This document shows, one piece after another, positions 1 through 7,177 of a stretch of DNA of 11,468 nucleotides (position 1 is its first letter; each line of letters begins with the position of its first letter). The position numbers and the translations under genes were made by a program. The notes beneath the pieces were generated by a model. That model made no database searches, had not been told where the DNA came from, and worked only from the letters and a program-made list of their open reading frames with translations. Source of the stretch: Balneolaceae bacterium (GTDB taxonomy: Bacteria; Bacteroidota; Rhodothermia; Balneolales; Balneolaceae); assembly GCA_007123985.1 (NCBI GenBank), contig SLGA01000205.1:1-11468 (forward strand), read 5' to 3'.

Positions 1-746
1 AAGGGCATTTGTCACTCATCAGGCAGGCAAAAAATCGGGCGGATCATGTAGTTGTATCCATATTTGTGAACCCGGAACAGTTTGGCCCTAATGAAGATTT
101 TGACACCTACCCCCGCGAACTTGAAGAAGATCTGCAAAAATGCCGCTTGGAGGGTGTTTCTATGGTATTTGCGCCAGACAGAGATGCCGTTTACGATAAA
201 GAAAAATATCTATCAATTAACATTGATTCTTTGAACCGCCACATGTGCGGCAGCAGCAGACCCGGTTTTTTTGAAGGTGTTTTGCTCATTGTAAACAAGC
301 TATTCAACATCATACAGCCAGATGTTGCGCTTTTCGGTCAGAAAGATATACAGCAGTTTCAGATCATCAGCACTATGGTAAGGGAGTTCAATCACAACAC
401 TGAACTGGTAATGGCACCGGTTGAACGAGCTAATGACGGACTCGCACTCAGCAGCCGAAATGCTTATCTCAACAATGAAGAGCGCCTGCTTGCTCCCGGC
501 CTTTACCGCGCACTGCAATTTATTGAAAAACAGATTTATGATGGTGTGCACTCTCCCACCCTCATGATTAAACATCAGATAAGTGAGCTGGAAGCAAAAG
601 GATTTAAAATTGATTATCTTAATGTGTTTTCCTTTAAAACGTTGCAGTCTGTAAATACGTTACATATAGGCGAAAAATACATAATTGCCGGAGCCGTGTT
701 GCTTGGGAAAACCCGGCTGATTGACAATATTTTGATACAATTATAA
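1..746 (+). CDS. panC: Pantothenate synthetase (pantoate--beta-alanine ligase), 5' end outside the window
   Basis: ATP-dependent cytoplasmic ligase that joins pantoate and beta-alanine through a pantoyl-adenylate to make pantothenate. The reading frame is already open at base 3, where GGG CAT TTG encodes Gly-His-Leu, the end of the family's LHxGH nucleotide-binding motif. The real start therefore lies upstream, and about 30 residues are missing from the usual ~280. The TTG at 9 is an internal leucine, not a start. Visible family motifs are FVNPEQFG (63-86), the GQKD segment at 336-347 (binding pantoate/ATP in the family) and the KMSKS-like SSRN loop at 450-461. The gene ends with TAA and is followed after 10 nt by panD, so the two form an operon of consecutive pathway steps. 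Identification is very secure; only the start is unknown. Confidence 0.97.
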   Translation, partial: GHLSLIRQAKNRADHVVVSIFVNPEQFGPNEDFDTYPRELEEDLQKCRLEGVSMVFAPDRDAVYDKEKYLSINIDSLNRHMCGSSRPGFFEGVLLIVNKLFNIIQPDVALFGQKDIQQFQIISTMVREFNHNTELVMAPVERANDGLALSSRNAYLNNEERLLAPGLYRALQFIEKQIYDGVHSPTLMIKHQISELEAKGFKIDYLNVFSFKTLQSVNTLHIGEKYIIAGAVLLGKTRLIDNILIQL

Positions 747-756
747 GCTGATTGCT

Positions 757-1170
757 ATGAAATTAACGATGTTCAAATCCAAATTACATCAGATGAAGGT
801 TACGGAAGCAAACCTGATGTATGAAGGAAGTATAACCATTGACGAAGATTTGCTTGATATGGCAAATATCCTGCCGTATGAAAAGGTGCAGGTTGTTAAT
901 ATTACCAATGGCTCACGCCTCGAAACGTACACCATTCCCGGTGAACGTGGCAGCAGAGTATGCTGCCTGAATGGAGCTGCCGCTCGGTTAACTCAGGTTG
1001 ATGATCGTGTGATTATTATGGCGTATGCGGAGATGGAACCCGAAGAAGCCAGAAAATACAAACCGACCGTTGTTATTGTGGATGAAAACAACGAGCCCAG
1101 AGATATTCTTGATGAAGTGACTCATGGAAAAAAGTACGGGCTGGAAAACGGGCTGATTGAGCACAACTGA
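757..1170 (+). CDS. panD: Aspartate 1-decarboxylase proenzyme
   Basis: Makes beta-alanine from L-aspartate, feeding the PanC reaction encoded just upstream. The 137-residue length is normal for this self-processing pyruvoyl enzyme. The cleavage site Gly24-Ser25 (YEGS) is intact; Ser25 becomes the pyruvoyl cofactor after autocleavage into beta and alpha chains. Residues known to matter in the family align at their usual numbers: Lys9, Arg54 and Tyr58 in the NGSRLETY stretch, and Asn72 in the LNGAAA stretch. The ATG at 757 is preferred over the in-frame ATG at 769 because the family begins with four residues before this second Met, as in E. coli. There is no Shine-Dalgarno sequence ahead of it. 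A separate maturation factor (PanM/PanZ) is not seen in the window. Confidence 0.97.
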   Translation: MKLTMFKSKLHQMKVTEANLMYEGSITIDEDLLDMANILPYEKVQVVNITNGSRLETYTIPGERGSRVCCLNGAAARLTQVDDRVIIMAYAEMEPEEARKYKPTVVIVDENNEPRDILDEVTHGKKYGLENGLIEHN

Positions 1171-1195
1171 ACCCGAACTTCAAATTCTTAAAATG

Positions 1196-1230
1196 AAAAA
1201 CCCGCCTGCACAAGCAGAGCGGGTTTTTTT
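1196..1230. terminator. Bidirectional intrinsic terminator between panD and the M20 peptidase gene
   Basis: The sequence reads AAAAACCCGC-CTGC, loop ACAA, GCAG-A-GCGGGTTTTTTT. The stem pairs 1197-1209 with 1214-1227, with one unpaired A at 1218. It is GC-rich at its core and ends in seven T on the plus strand. The five A at 1196-1200 give a T-tract on the opposite strand. It sits 25 nt after the panD stop and 27 nt from the end of the convergent peptidase gene, so it can end transcripts from both sides. Confidence 0.9.
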
Positions 1231-1257
1231 GTGATATGATCTATTGATAAACAGAGC

Positions 1258-2631
1258 TTACTCTGCAAAATCCGGAAGTACTTCCAAAAACCTGGCCGAT
1301 GTTTTAATCCCACGGTGAAAATCTTTCAGAGAAAAACTCTCGTTGGGTGAATGTAGCGCATCTTTGGTAAGGCCAAAGCCCATCAGTATAGAGTTTACAC
1401 CAAGAACTTTTTTGAAATCCGCAACGATAGGAATTGAACCTCCTTCACGGCTAAACAGCACTTCTTTATTGTAAATATCACCAAAGGCTTTTGCAGCCGC
1501 TTTAAGGCCGTAGAATTCCAGGTCAATAACAACGGGGTGCCCGCCATGATGTGCTTCCACCTCAACCGTAACCGTATCGGGAGCCAGTGATTCCACATGT
1601 TTTTTGAACAGTTTTGCAATTTTATCCGGATCCTGATCGGGCACAAGGCGCATGCTCACTTTTGCGCCTGCTTTAGCCGGCAGCACCGTTTTAGCACCTT
1701 CACCCTGGTAACCGCTCCAGAGTCCGTTCACATCCAAAGTGGGGCGGGCTGATGCACGCTCAAGGCTGCTGTAACCTTTCTCTCCGTGTAGCGCTTTTAA
1801 CCCAAGGCTCTCTTTGTACGCTTCATCGTCATGTGGCAATGCTTTGTACGCATCACGCATTTCCGGAGTCATCGGTTCTACATCGTCATAAAAACCTTCT
1901 ATCTGCACTACGCCATCTTCGTCTTTCAGTTTGGCAATGATTTCACACAAAACATTCGCCGGGTTTTCAACAGCGCCACCAAATACACCGCTATGCAGAT
2001 CACGATTTGGCCCGGTTACATGAATTTCCATATAAGCAAGACCCCTCAAACCGTAGGTAATAGACGGCTGATCTTCCCCGAACATTGCTGTATCAGAAAT
2101 CAAAACCATATCGCAGGCCAGCAGGTCTTTGTTCGCTTTTATGAAAGGTACAAGATTGGGAGAACCGATTTCCTCTTCACCCTCAAGAATCAGTTTCACA
2201 TTTACCGGCAGTTCAGTACCTGTTTTCAGGTACGCTTCCAACGATTTTACGTGCGTAAAGGATTGCCCCTTGTCATCACTTGCACCACGTGCATAAACAC
2301 GCCCGTTTTTTACTGTCGGTTCGAATGCTGGCGTTTCCCAAAGTTGATCCGGATCTGATGGCTGTACATCGTAATGACCATAGATAAGTACTGTTGGTTT
2401 TTCATCATGCGGGCATTTTTCCGCAGTGATGATGGGATGGCCTTTCGTTTCATGGAGGGTTACTTTATCCAGTCCGATTTCATTCAGTTGATTGATCAAA
2501 AATTCCGCAGCTTTCTTTACATCTCCTTTATGCTTTGAATCTGTACTTACACTCGGAATTCGCAGCAGTTCGAAAAGTTGTTTTTCAAATGTTTTAATGT
2601 TTTCGTCGATGTAGTTCTGTACGTTGCTCAT
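1258..2631 (-). CDS. M20 family zinc dipeptidase (carnosinase/PepV/CNDP-like)
   Basis: A 457-residue cytosolic-type metallopeptidase expected to cut dipeptides or short peptides with two zinc ions; no signal peptide is seen. The full M20 residue set is present: His86 and Asp88 in YGHYDVQP, bridging Asp119 in GASDDKG, the catalytic/ligand pair Glu153-Glu154 in EGEEEIGS, Asp180 in LISD, and His427 in ALHSPNE. The lid/dimerisation domain lies at about 190-360 and carries His213 in DLHSGVFGG, which in carnosinase-type enzymes reaches the partner active site. Length and motif spacing match the CNDP2-like dipeptidases more closely than the shorter ArgE or DapE enzymes. The ATG at 2631 has an A/T-rich leader without Shine-Dalgarno. 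It lies 104 nt downstream of the DUF1684 pair, so it may have its own promoter. The substrate cannot be told from sequence. Confidence 0.93.
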   Translation of the reverse strand: MSNVQNYIDENIKTFEKQLFELLRIPSVSTDSKHKGDVKKAAEFLINQLNEIGLDKVTLHETKGHPIITAEKCPHDEKPTVLIYGHYDVQPSDPDQLWETPAFEPTVKNGRVYARGASDDKGQSFTHVKSLEAYLKTGTELPVNVKLILEGEEEIGSPNLVPFIKANKDLLACDMVLISDTAMFGEDQPSITYGLRGLAYMEIHVTGPNRDLHSGVFGGAVENPANVLCEIIAKLKDEDGVVQIEGFYDDVEPMTPEMRDAYKALPHDDEAYKESLGLKALHGEKGYSSLERASARPTLDVNGLWSGYQGEGAKTVLPAKAGAKVSMRLVPDQDPDKIAKLFKKHVESLAPDTVTVEVEAHHGGHPVVIDLEFYGLKAAAKAFGDIYNKEVLFSREGGSIPIVADFKKVLGVNSILMGFGLTKDALHSPNESFSLKDFHRGIKTSARFLEVLPDFAE

Positions 2632-2683
2632 AGGTTAATTTTTACTGTGGTTTATCTTTTCAAATAAGATAGACGTTTGGGGG

Positions 2684-2701
2684 ATGAATTTCATTCATGA
2701 A
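2684..2701. repeat. Overlapping short palindromes between the DUF1684 pair and the peptidase gene
   Basis: ATGAAT (2684-2689) and ATTCAT (2693-2698) form an inverted repeat around three bases. This overlaps an 8-bp perfect palindrome TTCATGAA (2694-2701). A second small inverted repeat, TATCTT (2653-2658) with AAGATA (2666-2671), lies nearer the peptidase start. No T-run follows either one in the direction of transcription, so they are poor terminators. They could be operator half-sites for the peptidase gene, or chance in A/T-rich DNA. Confidence 0.25.
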
Positions 2702-2735
2702 GACAGCATCGCAGAAATACGTGGCACTATTGCAT

Positions 2736-3665
2736 TCAGATACCTTCCCAGTTAACCGGACGTTTTTCACCTGCTTCAATTGCCACACGTAAACGATTCT
2801 GAGGCGGCGGTAACTGGCAGGTTGTGAACCTGTTAAAAGCACAAGGCGGATTGTAGGCTCTGTTGAAATCGATGATTGTGTAGCCTTCATCATTGGGGAA
2901 GGGAATAATCATATAGCGCCCTGCATGATAGGTTTCGGTTCGATTGGTTTCATCCGCAAACATGATAAATAGCCCGGAGTTTGCTTCAAAAGCAATGACT
3001 GAGTATCGGCTTCCATCAATCGAGAACTCAATATTTCCGGGTGAAAAACGCTCAACCTCCTCGCCGATTACATTATCTACTGTTACGGAAAGGCTGTCTG
3101 TATTGGGGACAAACGTAGCTTTCAGATGCCAGGCAGGATCAAGCGCGTATGCGGGAAAGCCCTCGAAAGCGTCTGCTTTTGGATTGTCCTTGTTATAAAG
3201 CCGTATTCCATGAGTGTTGCCTCTTGAATCCACAAACCATTCCAGGTCATTATGCTCAAGATGCGGACGATTTTCACCATCATAAATTACCATTTCTTCA
3301 ACAGGTTCACCTTCATGCGTGATGATGACACCCTCAGCAACACGCATTGTGACAATTTCGTCGGCAAGAACAAAAGTGCCTGCATGCTCCGGAATTGTTC
3401 CCTGGGGAAATGCCAAATCACGGTCTTCACCGCTGCCAAACGTGTTTTCACCCACATCCAACCAGTAGATACCATCCAGGCGAAGCCAGTTAGTAGGGCC
3501 GGTAAGAACACCTATTCGATACTCTTTCCATTCGCTGATCTGTTCAACATAATCATCAGGAACGGGTGCCATGCCCAGTTCATCGCTGTTGCATCCGTAA
3601 ATCGACAAGCCAGCCAGTAGCAGGATATATCCAACAAGAGCCCGATTATTAAAATTTGTTTTCAT
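2736..3665 (-). CDS. DUF1684 family lipoprotein, second copy of a tandem pair
   Basis: A 309-residue envelope protein of unknown function. The signal peptide has a hydrophobic core at about 9-22 and a lipobox IYGC with Cys25; Tyr at -2 is unusual but tolerated. The mature protein shows the DUF1684 pattern: an early WKEYR...GPTNWLRL stretch, GENTFGSGED, AFEGFPAY, ADETNRTETY-x-AGRY, then DFNRAYNPPCAF with Cys275, TTCQLPP with Cys283, and AGEKRP close to the C-terminus. The two cysteines are conserved in the neighbouring paralogue and could form a disulfide in the periplasm (inference). The ATG at 3665 is one base after the stop of the upstream copy (TAATATG), so translation is probably coupled. 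No biochemical role is established for this family that I can name. Confidence 0.88.
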   Translation of the reverse strand: MKTNFNNRALVGYILLLAGLSIYGCNSDELGMAPVPDDYVEQISEWKEYRIGVLTGPTNWLRLDGIYWLDVGENTFGSGEDRDLAFPQGTIPEHAGTFVLADEIVTMRVAEGVIITHEGEPVEEMVIYDGENRPHLEHNDLEWFVDSRGNTHGIRLYNKDNPKADAFEGFPAYALDPAWHLKATFVPNTDSLSVTVDNVIGEEVERFSPGNIEFSIDGSRYSVIAFEANSGLFIMFADETNRTETYHAGRYMIIPFPNDEGYTIIDFNRAYNPPCAFNRFTTCQLPPPQNRLRVAIEAGEKRPVNWEGI

Positions 3666-3666
3666 A

Positions 3667-4590
3667 TTAATCTGATTCTACATCAAGTCCAATCCAATCA
3701 ACCGGACGTTTTTCTCCGGCAGTAATGGCAACATCTAGGCGGTTCTGCTGAGGAGGAAGCTGGCAAGTTGTAAATAAATTATATGCACACGGTGGATTGT
3801 AGATCTTGTTAAAATCGATTACGGTAAAGTCACTGCCACTTTCGGGGTAATCGATATAGATATAACGGCCGGCCTGGTAGGTTTCTGTTCGATTGGTTTC
3901 ATCGGCAACAATGATAAACATTCTTTCCGCACCTTCCAGGGCAGCAAGTGAGTGTTTTCTGCCATCAATCGTAAACTCAATAATTCCTGGTGAGGGAGCA
4001 TCAATATTCTGGCCGAGTACATTCACAATCGGGATTGTGTTTCCATCCGGATTCGGAATGAAACGGGCTTTACGTCTCCATTCGGGATCAATGGGATATG
4101 CAGGGAAGCCATCAAATGCATCAGCTTGCGGATTATCTTTATTGTAATATCGGATAGCTTTTACTTCTCCACGGGTGATTACATACCAGTGAAGAGTATT
4201 TTTTTCGACAGAGGGGGTCTGTTCACCATCATCCAAAACCAATTCCTGAACAGGTTCGCCCTCGTGAGTGATCACAACCCCATCGGCGGCTTTCATCATC
4301 ACTCTCCCATCTTCAAATGTGAATGTACCGGCAACATCAGGCATTGTACCATCAGGAAAACGAATATCCGCTTCTTCACCGCTGCCAAATGTGTTTTCTC
4401 CCTGTTCAAGCCAGAGCATACCGGCAAGCCTCAACCATCCTGTTGGTTGTTTCAGTGTTTCAATACGGCTTTGCTTCCACTCTTCAACCATCTCTGTGTA
4501 GTTTTCAGGTATGGGCGCCTGCCCCAGTTCAGTATCAGAACAGCCTGTAATAATGAGCAGGAAAAGAGGTGTAAGGAGTATTTTTTTCAT
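3667..4590 (-). CDS. DUF1684 family lipoprotein, first copy of a tandem pair
   Basis: A 307-residue lipoprotein, a clear paralogue of the next gene. The signal peptide is short (two Lys, hydrophobic core 4-14) and ends in a standard lipobox ITGC with Cys17. The residue after Cys is Ser, so outer-membrane sorting is plausible. DUF1684 landmarks follow in the same order: WKQSR...QPTGWLRL, GENTFGSGEE, AFDGFPAYP, ADETNRTETY-x-AGRY, DFNKIYNPPCAY (Cys268), TTCQLPP (Cys276) and AGEKRP. Over the last 46 aligned residues, 35 are identical to the other copy, which points to a tandem duplication followed by divergence at the N-terminus. It is the promoter-proximal gene of the pair. Upstream are 95 nt without a gene, holding a 12-bp palindrome. 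The function is unknown. Confidence 0.88.
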   Translation of the reverse strand: MKKILLTPLFLLIITGCSDTELGQAPIPENYTEMVEEWKQSRIETLKQPTGWLRLAGMLWLEQGENTFGSGEEADIRFPDGTMPDVAGTFTFEDGRVMMKAADGVVITHEGEPVQELVLDDGEQTPSVEKNTLHWYVITRGEVKAIRYYNKDNPQADAFDGFPAYPIDPEWRRKARFIPNPDGNTIPIVNVLGQNIDAPSPGIIEFTIDGRKHSLAALEGAERMFIIVADETNRTETYQAGRYIYIDYPESGSDFTVIDFNKIYNPPCAYNLFTTCQLPPQQNRLDVAITAGEKRPVDWIGLDVESD

Positions 4591-4604
4591 CAGGATTAAT
4601 ATTG

Positions 4605-4616
4605 TTCAATATTGAA
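4605..4616. promoter_or_regulatory. Perfect 12-bp palindrome upstream of the DUF1684 pair
   Basis: TTCAATATTGAA is its own reverse complement and lies 15-26 nt upstream of the ATG of the first DUF1684 gene, where a repressor site or a start-site element could sit. The surrounding 95-nt gap (4591-4685) is A/T-rich and shows no convincing terminator for the SxtJ-like gene, so read-through from the carbamoyltransferase operon is possible. Short palindromes of this composition also arise by chance. Confidence 0.3.
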
Positions 4617-4685
4617 TAATGTAATCAATTAGACAGCTAAATAGTGCCTTCATTACTTATCTGATACTTTTAACAACGAAACCGC

Positions 4686-5060
4686 TCACCACGTCTTTTC
4701 AAAACTCTCTTTTGCGGGGACACCTTCATCATCAACCCAGTAACTTTCATATTCTGATTTGAGCATTAGCGGATCCTTACTCCCAATTCGCGAAATGAGC
4801 GCGAGTGGTAAAAGGATCAGATAAAAAATGAGCGTGAGAAGGATGTTAGGAATAATGTATGATAGCAAAGTAGCCAGACCCATCCAGATACGATGGACCA
4901 TTCGCGATGAACGCTCAAAAAGGCCCAGTATAGAAATCGCAATTGCCGAATAAAGAAACAACTGCCAACCCAGAAAGAGATAAAGAAGCAGAAACCCGGC
5001 AACGATTACAATCACTGTTGATCTGGCCTGAAGGGTTATTATCGATTGATTTATTTTCAT
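4686..5060 (-). CDS. SxtJ-like small integral membrane protein
   Basis: A 124-residue membrane protein. Hydrophobic stretches lie at about 14-47 (probably two close segments) and about 60-90, ending in a basic SRIGSKDPL loop. A polar tail contains SYW (106-108) and ends in SFEKTW. The pattern IFYLxLLPLALxSR...DPL...SYW is that of the SxtJ family, named for the saxitoxin cluster and repeatedly found beside O-carbamoyltransferases. Its molecular function is not established. The preceding in-frame GTG at 5063 is a possible start, but the ATG at 5060 is preferred. It begins 6 nt after the stop of the DUF5989-type gene, and both follow the carbamoyltransferase, so the three should be co-transcribed. 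By position, it may anchor or assist the transferase at the membrane (inference). Confidence 0.75.
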   Translation of the reverse strand: MKINQSIITLQARSTVIVIVAGFLLLYLFLGWQLFLYSAIAISILGLFERSSRMVHRIWMGLATLLSYIIPNILLTLIFYLILLPLALISRIGSKDPLMLKSEYESYWVDDEGVPAKESFEKTW

Positions 5061-5066
5061 CACAGA

Positions 5067-5216
5067 TCAAAATAGGGTGTAGATAAACGGTGCAATAGAG
5101 CTTCCGCCTCCAATTACAATCAAAAAGCCCATGAGCAAAAGTACAATGATGACCGGTGCAAGGAGATATTTTTTCCTCTCACGAACAAAATTCCATAAAT
5201 CTTTAATGGTTTCCAT
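5067..5216 (-). CDS. DUF5989-type membrane miniprotein (SxtK-like position), 49 residues
   Basis: A short gene easily missed by length filters. Reading from the ATG at 5216, the product begins METIKDLWNFVRERKKYLL. One hydrophobic segment follows (about 20-36), then a GGGSS linker and the C-terminal motif APFIYTLF ending at TGA (5067-5069). An amphipathic/basic N-terminus with an LWxFxRERKKY motif, one transmembrane helix and a terminal S-x-APFIYTLF is the signature of the DUF5989 small proteins found next to carbamoyltransferases. It starts 48 nt after the carbamoyltransferase stop and ends 6 nt before the SxtJ-like gene. Coding is supported by the family-like ends and by its fit into a tight co-directional array. 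The function is unknown. Confidence 0.8.
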   Translation of the reverse strand: METIKDLWNFVRERKKYLLAPVIIVLLLMGFLIVIGGGSSIAPFIYTLF

Positions 5217-5264
5217 GATAACGGTACATATTTAGTTGACTGAATATAATCAAAAAGACGGTTT

Positions 5265-7091
5265 TCAATCAGGATTCTTCATTACCAGATAGTTCTCAAG
5301 TACAAGAAAATCCATTTCTGTATCCAGGAAACATTGGATAGCATCCTCCGGTGAACAGACGATCGGCTGATCCTTAACATTGAAACTTGTATTAACCAGA
5401 ATACCGTAACCGGTTCTTTCTTTAAACGCATTCAGCAATTTCCAGAAGTCAGTATGGCTTTTTTTGTGAACTGTCTGGATTCTTGCAGAAAAGTCAACAT
5501 GTGTAATTGCCGGCAGATCACTTTTTTGTTTACGAAGCTTTTCCATCATATCCATTTCAGAGTAATTAGCAGGCATTTTATTAAGGCGTTCATATAGAAG
5601 ATCTGCAACAAGTAACATATAGGGTGATGGTTTCCGGAGATCAAAATAGCTTCTTGCATCTTCTTCTAATACAGCAGGGGCAAAAGGCCGAAACGATTCA
5701 CGGTTTTTGATCTTCATATTGAGCCGTTTTTGCATGTCGGTGTTTCGTGCATCTGCCAGGATACTGCGATTTCCCAGTGCCCGGGGGCCATATTCCATCC
5801 GTCCCCTGAACCAGCCGGCCACCTCTCCTTTCGATAAACGATCGGCAACTGCATTACAAAGCTCATCATAAGAGTTAAAAAATCTCCATGCCAGTTTCGA
5901 TCTCTTTAAGGCTCGTTGAATCTCCTTATCTGAGTAATACGGCCCCAGAAGTGAACTCTTCATAGAATCGCCTCCCGAAATAGCCGTTCGTTCGCCCGAG
6001 TAATAGAGGTGGTACACAGCCAGAGCAGCACCAACTGCACCCCCCGCATCTCCGGCTGCAGGCTGAATCCAGATATCTTTAAACATGCCCGATCGCAACA
6101 GTTTTCCATTGGCTACACAGTTCAGGGCTACACCACCTGCCATACAAAGATGTTCTGCTTTTGTGCTTCTTTTGGCTTCTTCTGCCATGTTACGAATAAT
6201 CTCTTCCGTTATGCTCTGCACAGCAAACGCCAGGTTGCAATGGCTCTGTGTAAATTTCGAACCCGGCTGTAACTGCCTGATACCAAAAAGAGATTCCCAC
6301 CTCTTTTGATGAATCATCGACAGACCTGTCGTGTAGTTGAAGTAGAATTGATTCAGCCGAATTGATCCATCCCCGCATACATGAACAATTTCCTTCTTAA
6401 TTATTTTGATGAATAGCTTTGTCTGCTCTGCTTCGGGGTTTCCATATGGTGCAAGTCCCATAAGTTTGTACTCCCCATCATTCACCCGAAAACCTAAAAA
6501 CATTGTAAACGCCGAATAGAGCAGGCCAACGGAATTCGGAAAATGAAGTTCTTTTATTTTTTTGATGGATGAATTTTTACCATGCCAAACCGATGCTGTT
6601 GCCCACTCACCCACCCCATCGATGGTTAAAATGGCAGCTTCCCGGTAAGGTGAAGGATAGAATGCACTTGCTGCATGTGACAGGTGATGCTCGGGAAAAA
6701 GCAGTTTGAGTCTCTTTTTGTCGTACAATTCAATTTCATTCAGCTCCTGCCTGATGATTCGTTTTAAAAACATTTTCTCCCGAAGCCATACCGGCATTGA
6801 AACCAGAAATTGCCGTAATCCTCTTGGAGCAAATGCGTAATACGTCTCCAAAAGACGTTCGAATTTAAGCAGTGGTTTATCGTAAAAGACAACGGCTTCC
6901 AGCTCATCAATCGTAACACCTGCTTCATCCAAGCAGTAACGAATGGCATGTTTGGGGAAGGTGGCGGTGTTTTTTTCTCTTGTAAACCTCTCCTCTTGTG
7001 CAGCGGCAATAATCTCCCCATCAGCAATAATTGCTGCAGCAGAATCGTGGTAAAAAGCGGAAATCCCTACTATTACTTTTTGCTTAGCCAC
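5265..7091 (-). CDS. NodU/CmcH-family O-carbamoyltransferase
   Basis: Transfers the carbamoyl group of carbamoyl phosphate to a hydroxyl of an unidentified acceptor, through a carbamoyl-adenylate formed in a Kae1-like domain. The 608-residue length is typical. The N-terminal Kae1-like domain starts with GISAFYHDSAAA and EERFTREKN. Its metal-site residues are visible: His135 and His139 in the HHLSHA stretch, Asp158 in TIDG, and Asp348 in AAGDAGG; the His139-Asp158 spacing matches TobZ. The C-terminal domain has the carbamoyl-phosphate motif RGRMEYGPRALGNR (429-442), FRPFAP, and VNTSFN near the end. The start is GTG: the frame is closed by a stop four codons upstream and no ATG lies near. It is followed by the two small membrane proteins of the SxtI/J/K-like set. 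No sugar, nodulation-factor or antibiotic pathway gene lies beside it, so the acceptor cannot be inferred. Confidence 0.93.
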   Translation of the reverse strand: MAKQKVIVGISAFYHDSAAAIIADGEIIAAAQEERFTREKNTATFPKHAIRYCLDEAGVTIDELEAVVFYDKPLLKFERLLETYYAFAPRGLRQFLVSMPVWLREKMFLKRIIRQELNEIELYDKKRLKLLFPEHHLSHAASAFYPSPYREAAILTIDGVGEWATASVWHGKNSSIKKIKELHFPNSVGLLYSAFTMFLGFRVNDGEYKLMGLAPYGNPEAEQTKLFIKIIKKEIVHVCGDGSIRLNQFYFNYTTGLSMIHQKRWESLFGIRQLQPGSKFTQSHCNLAFAVQSITEEIIRNMAEEAKRSTKAEHLCMAGGVALNCVANGKLLRSGMFKDIWIQPAAGDAGGAVGAALAVYHLYYSGERTAISGGDSMKSSLLGPYYSDKEIQRALKRSKLAWRFFNSYDELCNAVADRLSKGEVAGWFRGRMEYGPRALGNRSILADARNTDMQKRLNMKIKNRESFRPFAPAVLEEDARSYFDLRKPSPYMLLVADLLYERLNKMPANYSEMDMMEKLRKQKSDLPAITHVDFSARIQTVHKKSHTDFWKLLNAFKERTGYGILVNTSFNVKDQPIVCSPEDAIQCFLDTEMDFLVLENYLVMKNPD

Positions 7092-7177
7092 TTGTAATCA
7101 GGTTAATGAAATGAAGAGTTGACAGGATAATGAATTGCCAGTTCAAGTTCACCAGGATGATTATGCAATCTATTCAA

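Noticed and set aside
1831..2358. A 175-codon open frame on the plus strand
   Set aside because: It lies wholly antisense to the M20 peptidase gene, whose motifs are complete; its translation shows no family pattern and a composition typical of an antisense shadow.
2653..2671. TATCTT...AAGATA hairpin as a terminator after the DUF1684 pair
   Set aside because: Only six A/T-rich base pairs and no T-run in the direction of transcription.
2660..2893. A 77-codon frame overlapping the end of the second DUF1684 gene
   Set aside because: Out of frame with a well-supported gene for most of its length and without any recognisable pattern; the DUF1684 C-terminus through AGEKRP is intact, so it is not a frameshifted tail.
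4126..4599. A 157-codon open frame on the plus strand
   Set aside because: Antisense to the first DUF1684 lipoprotein, rich in Cys/His/Phe as expected of a reverse-frame artefact, and not recognisable.
7084..7152. A 22-codon frame with GTG start on the minus strand in the gap before the carbamoyltransferase
   Set aside because: No motif, no membrane or charge pattern of interest, and it ends out of frame inside the next gene's start; too little to call a leader peptide.
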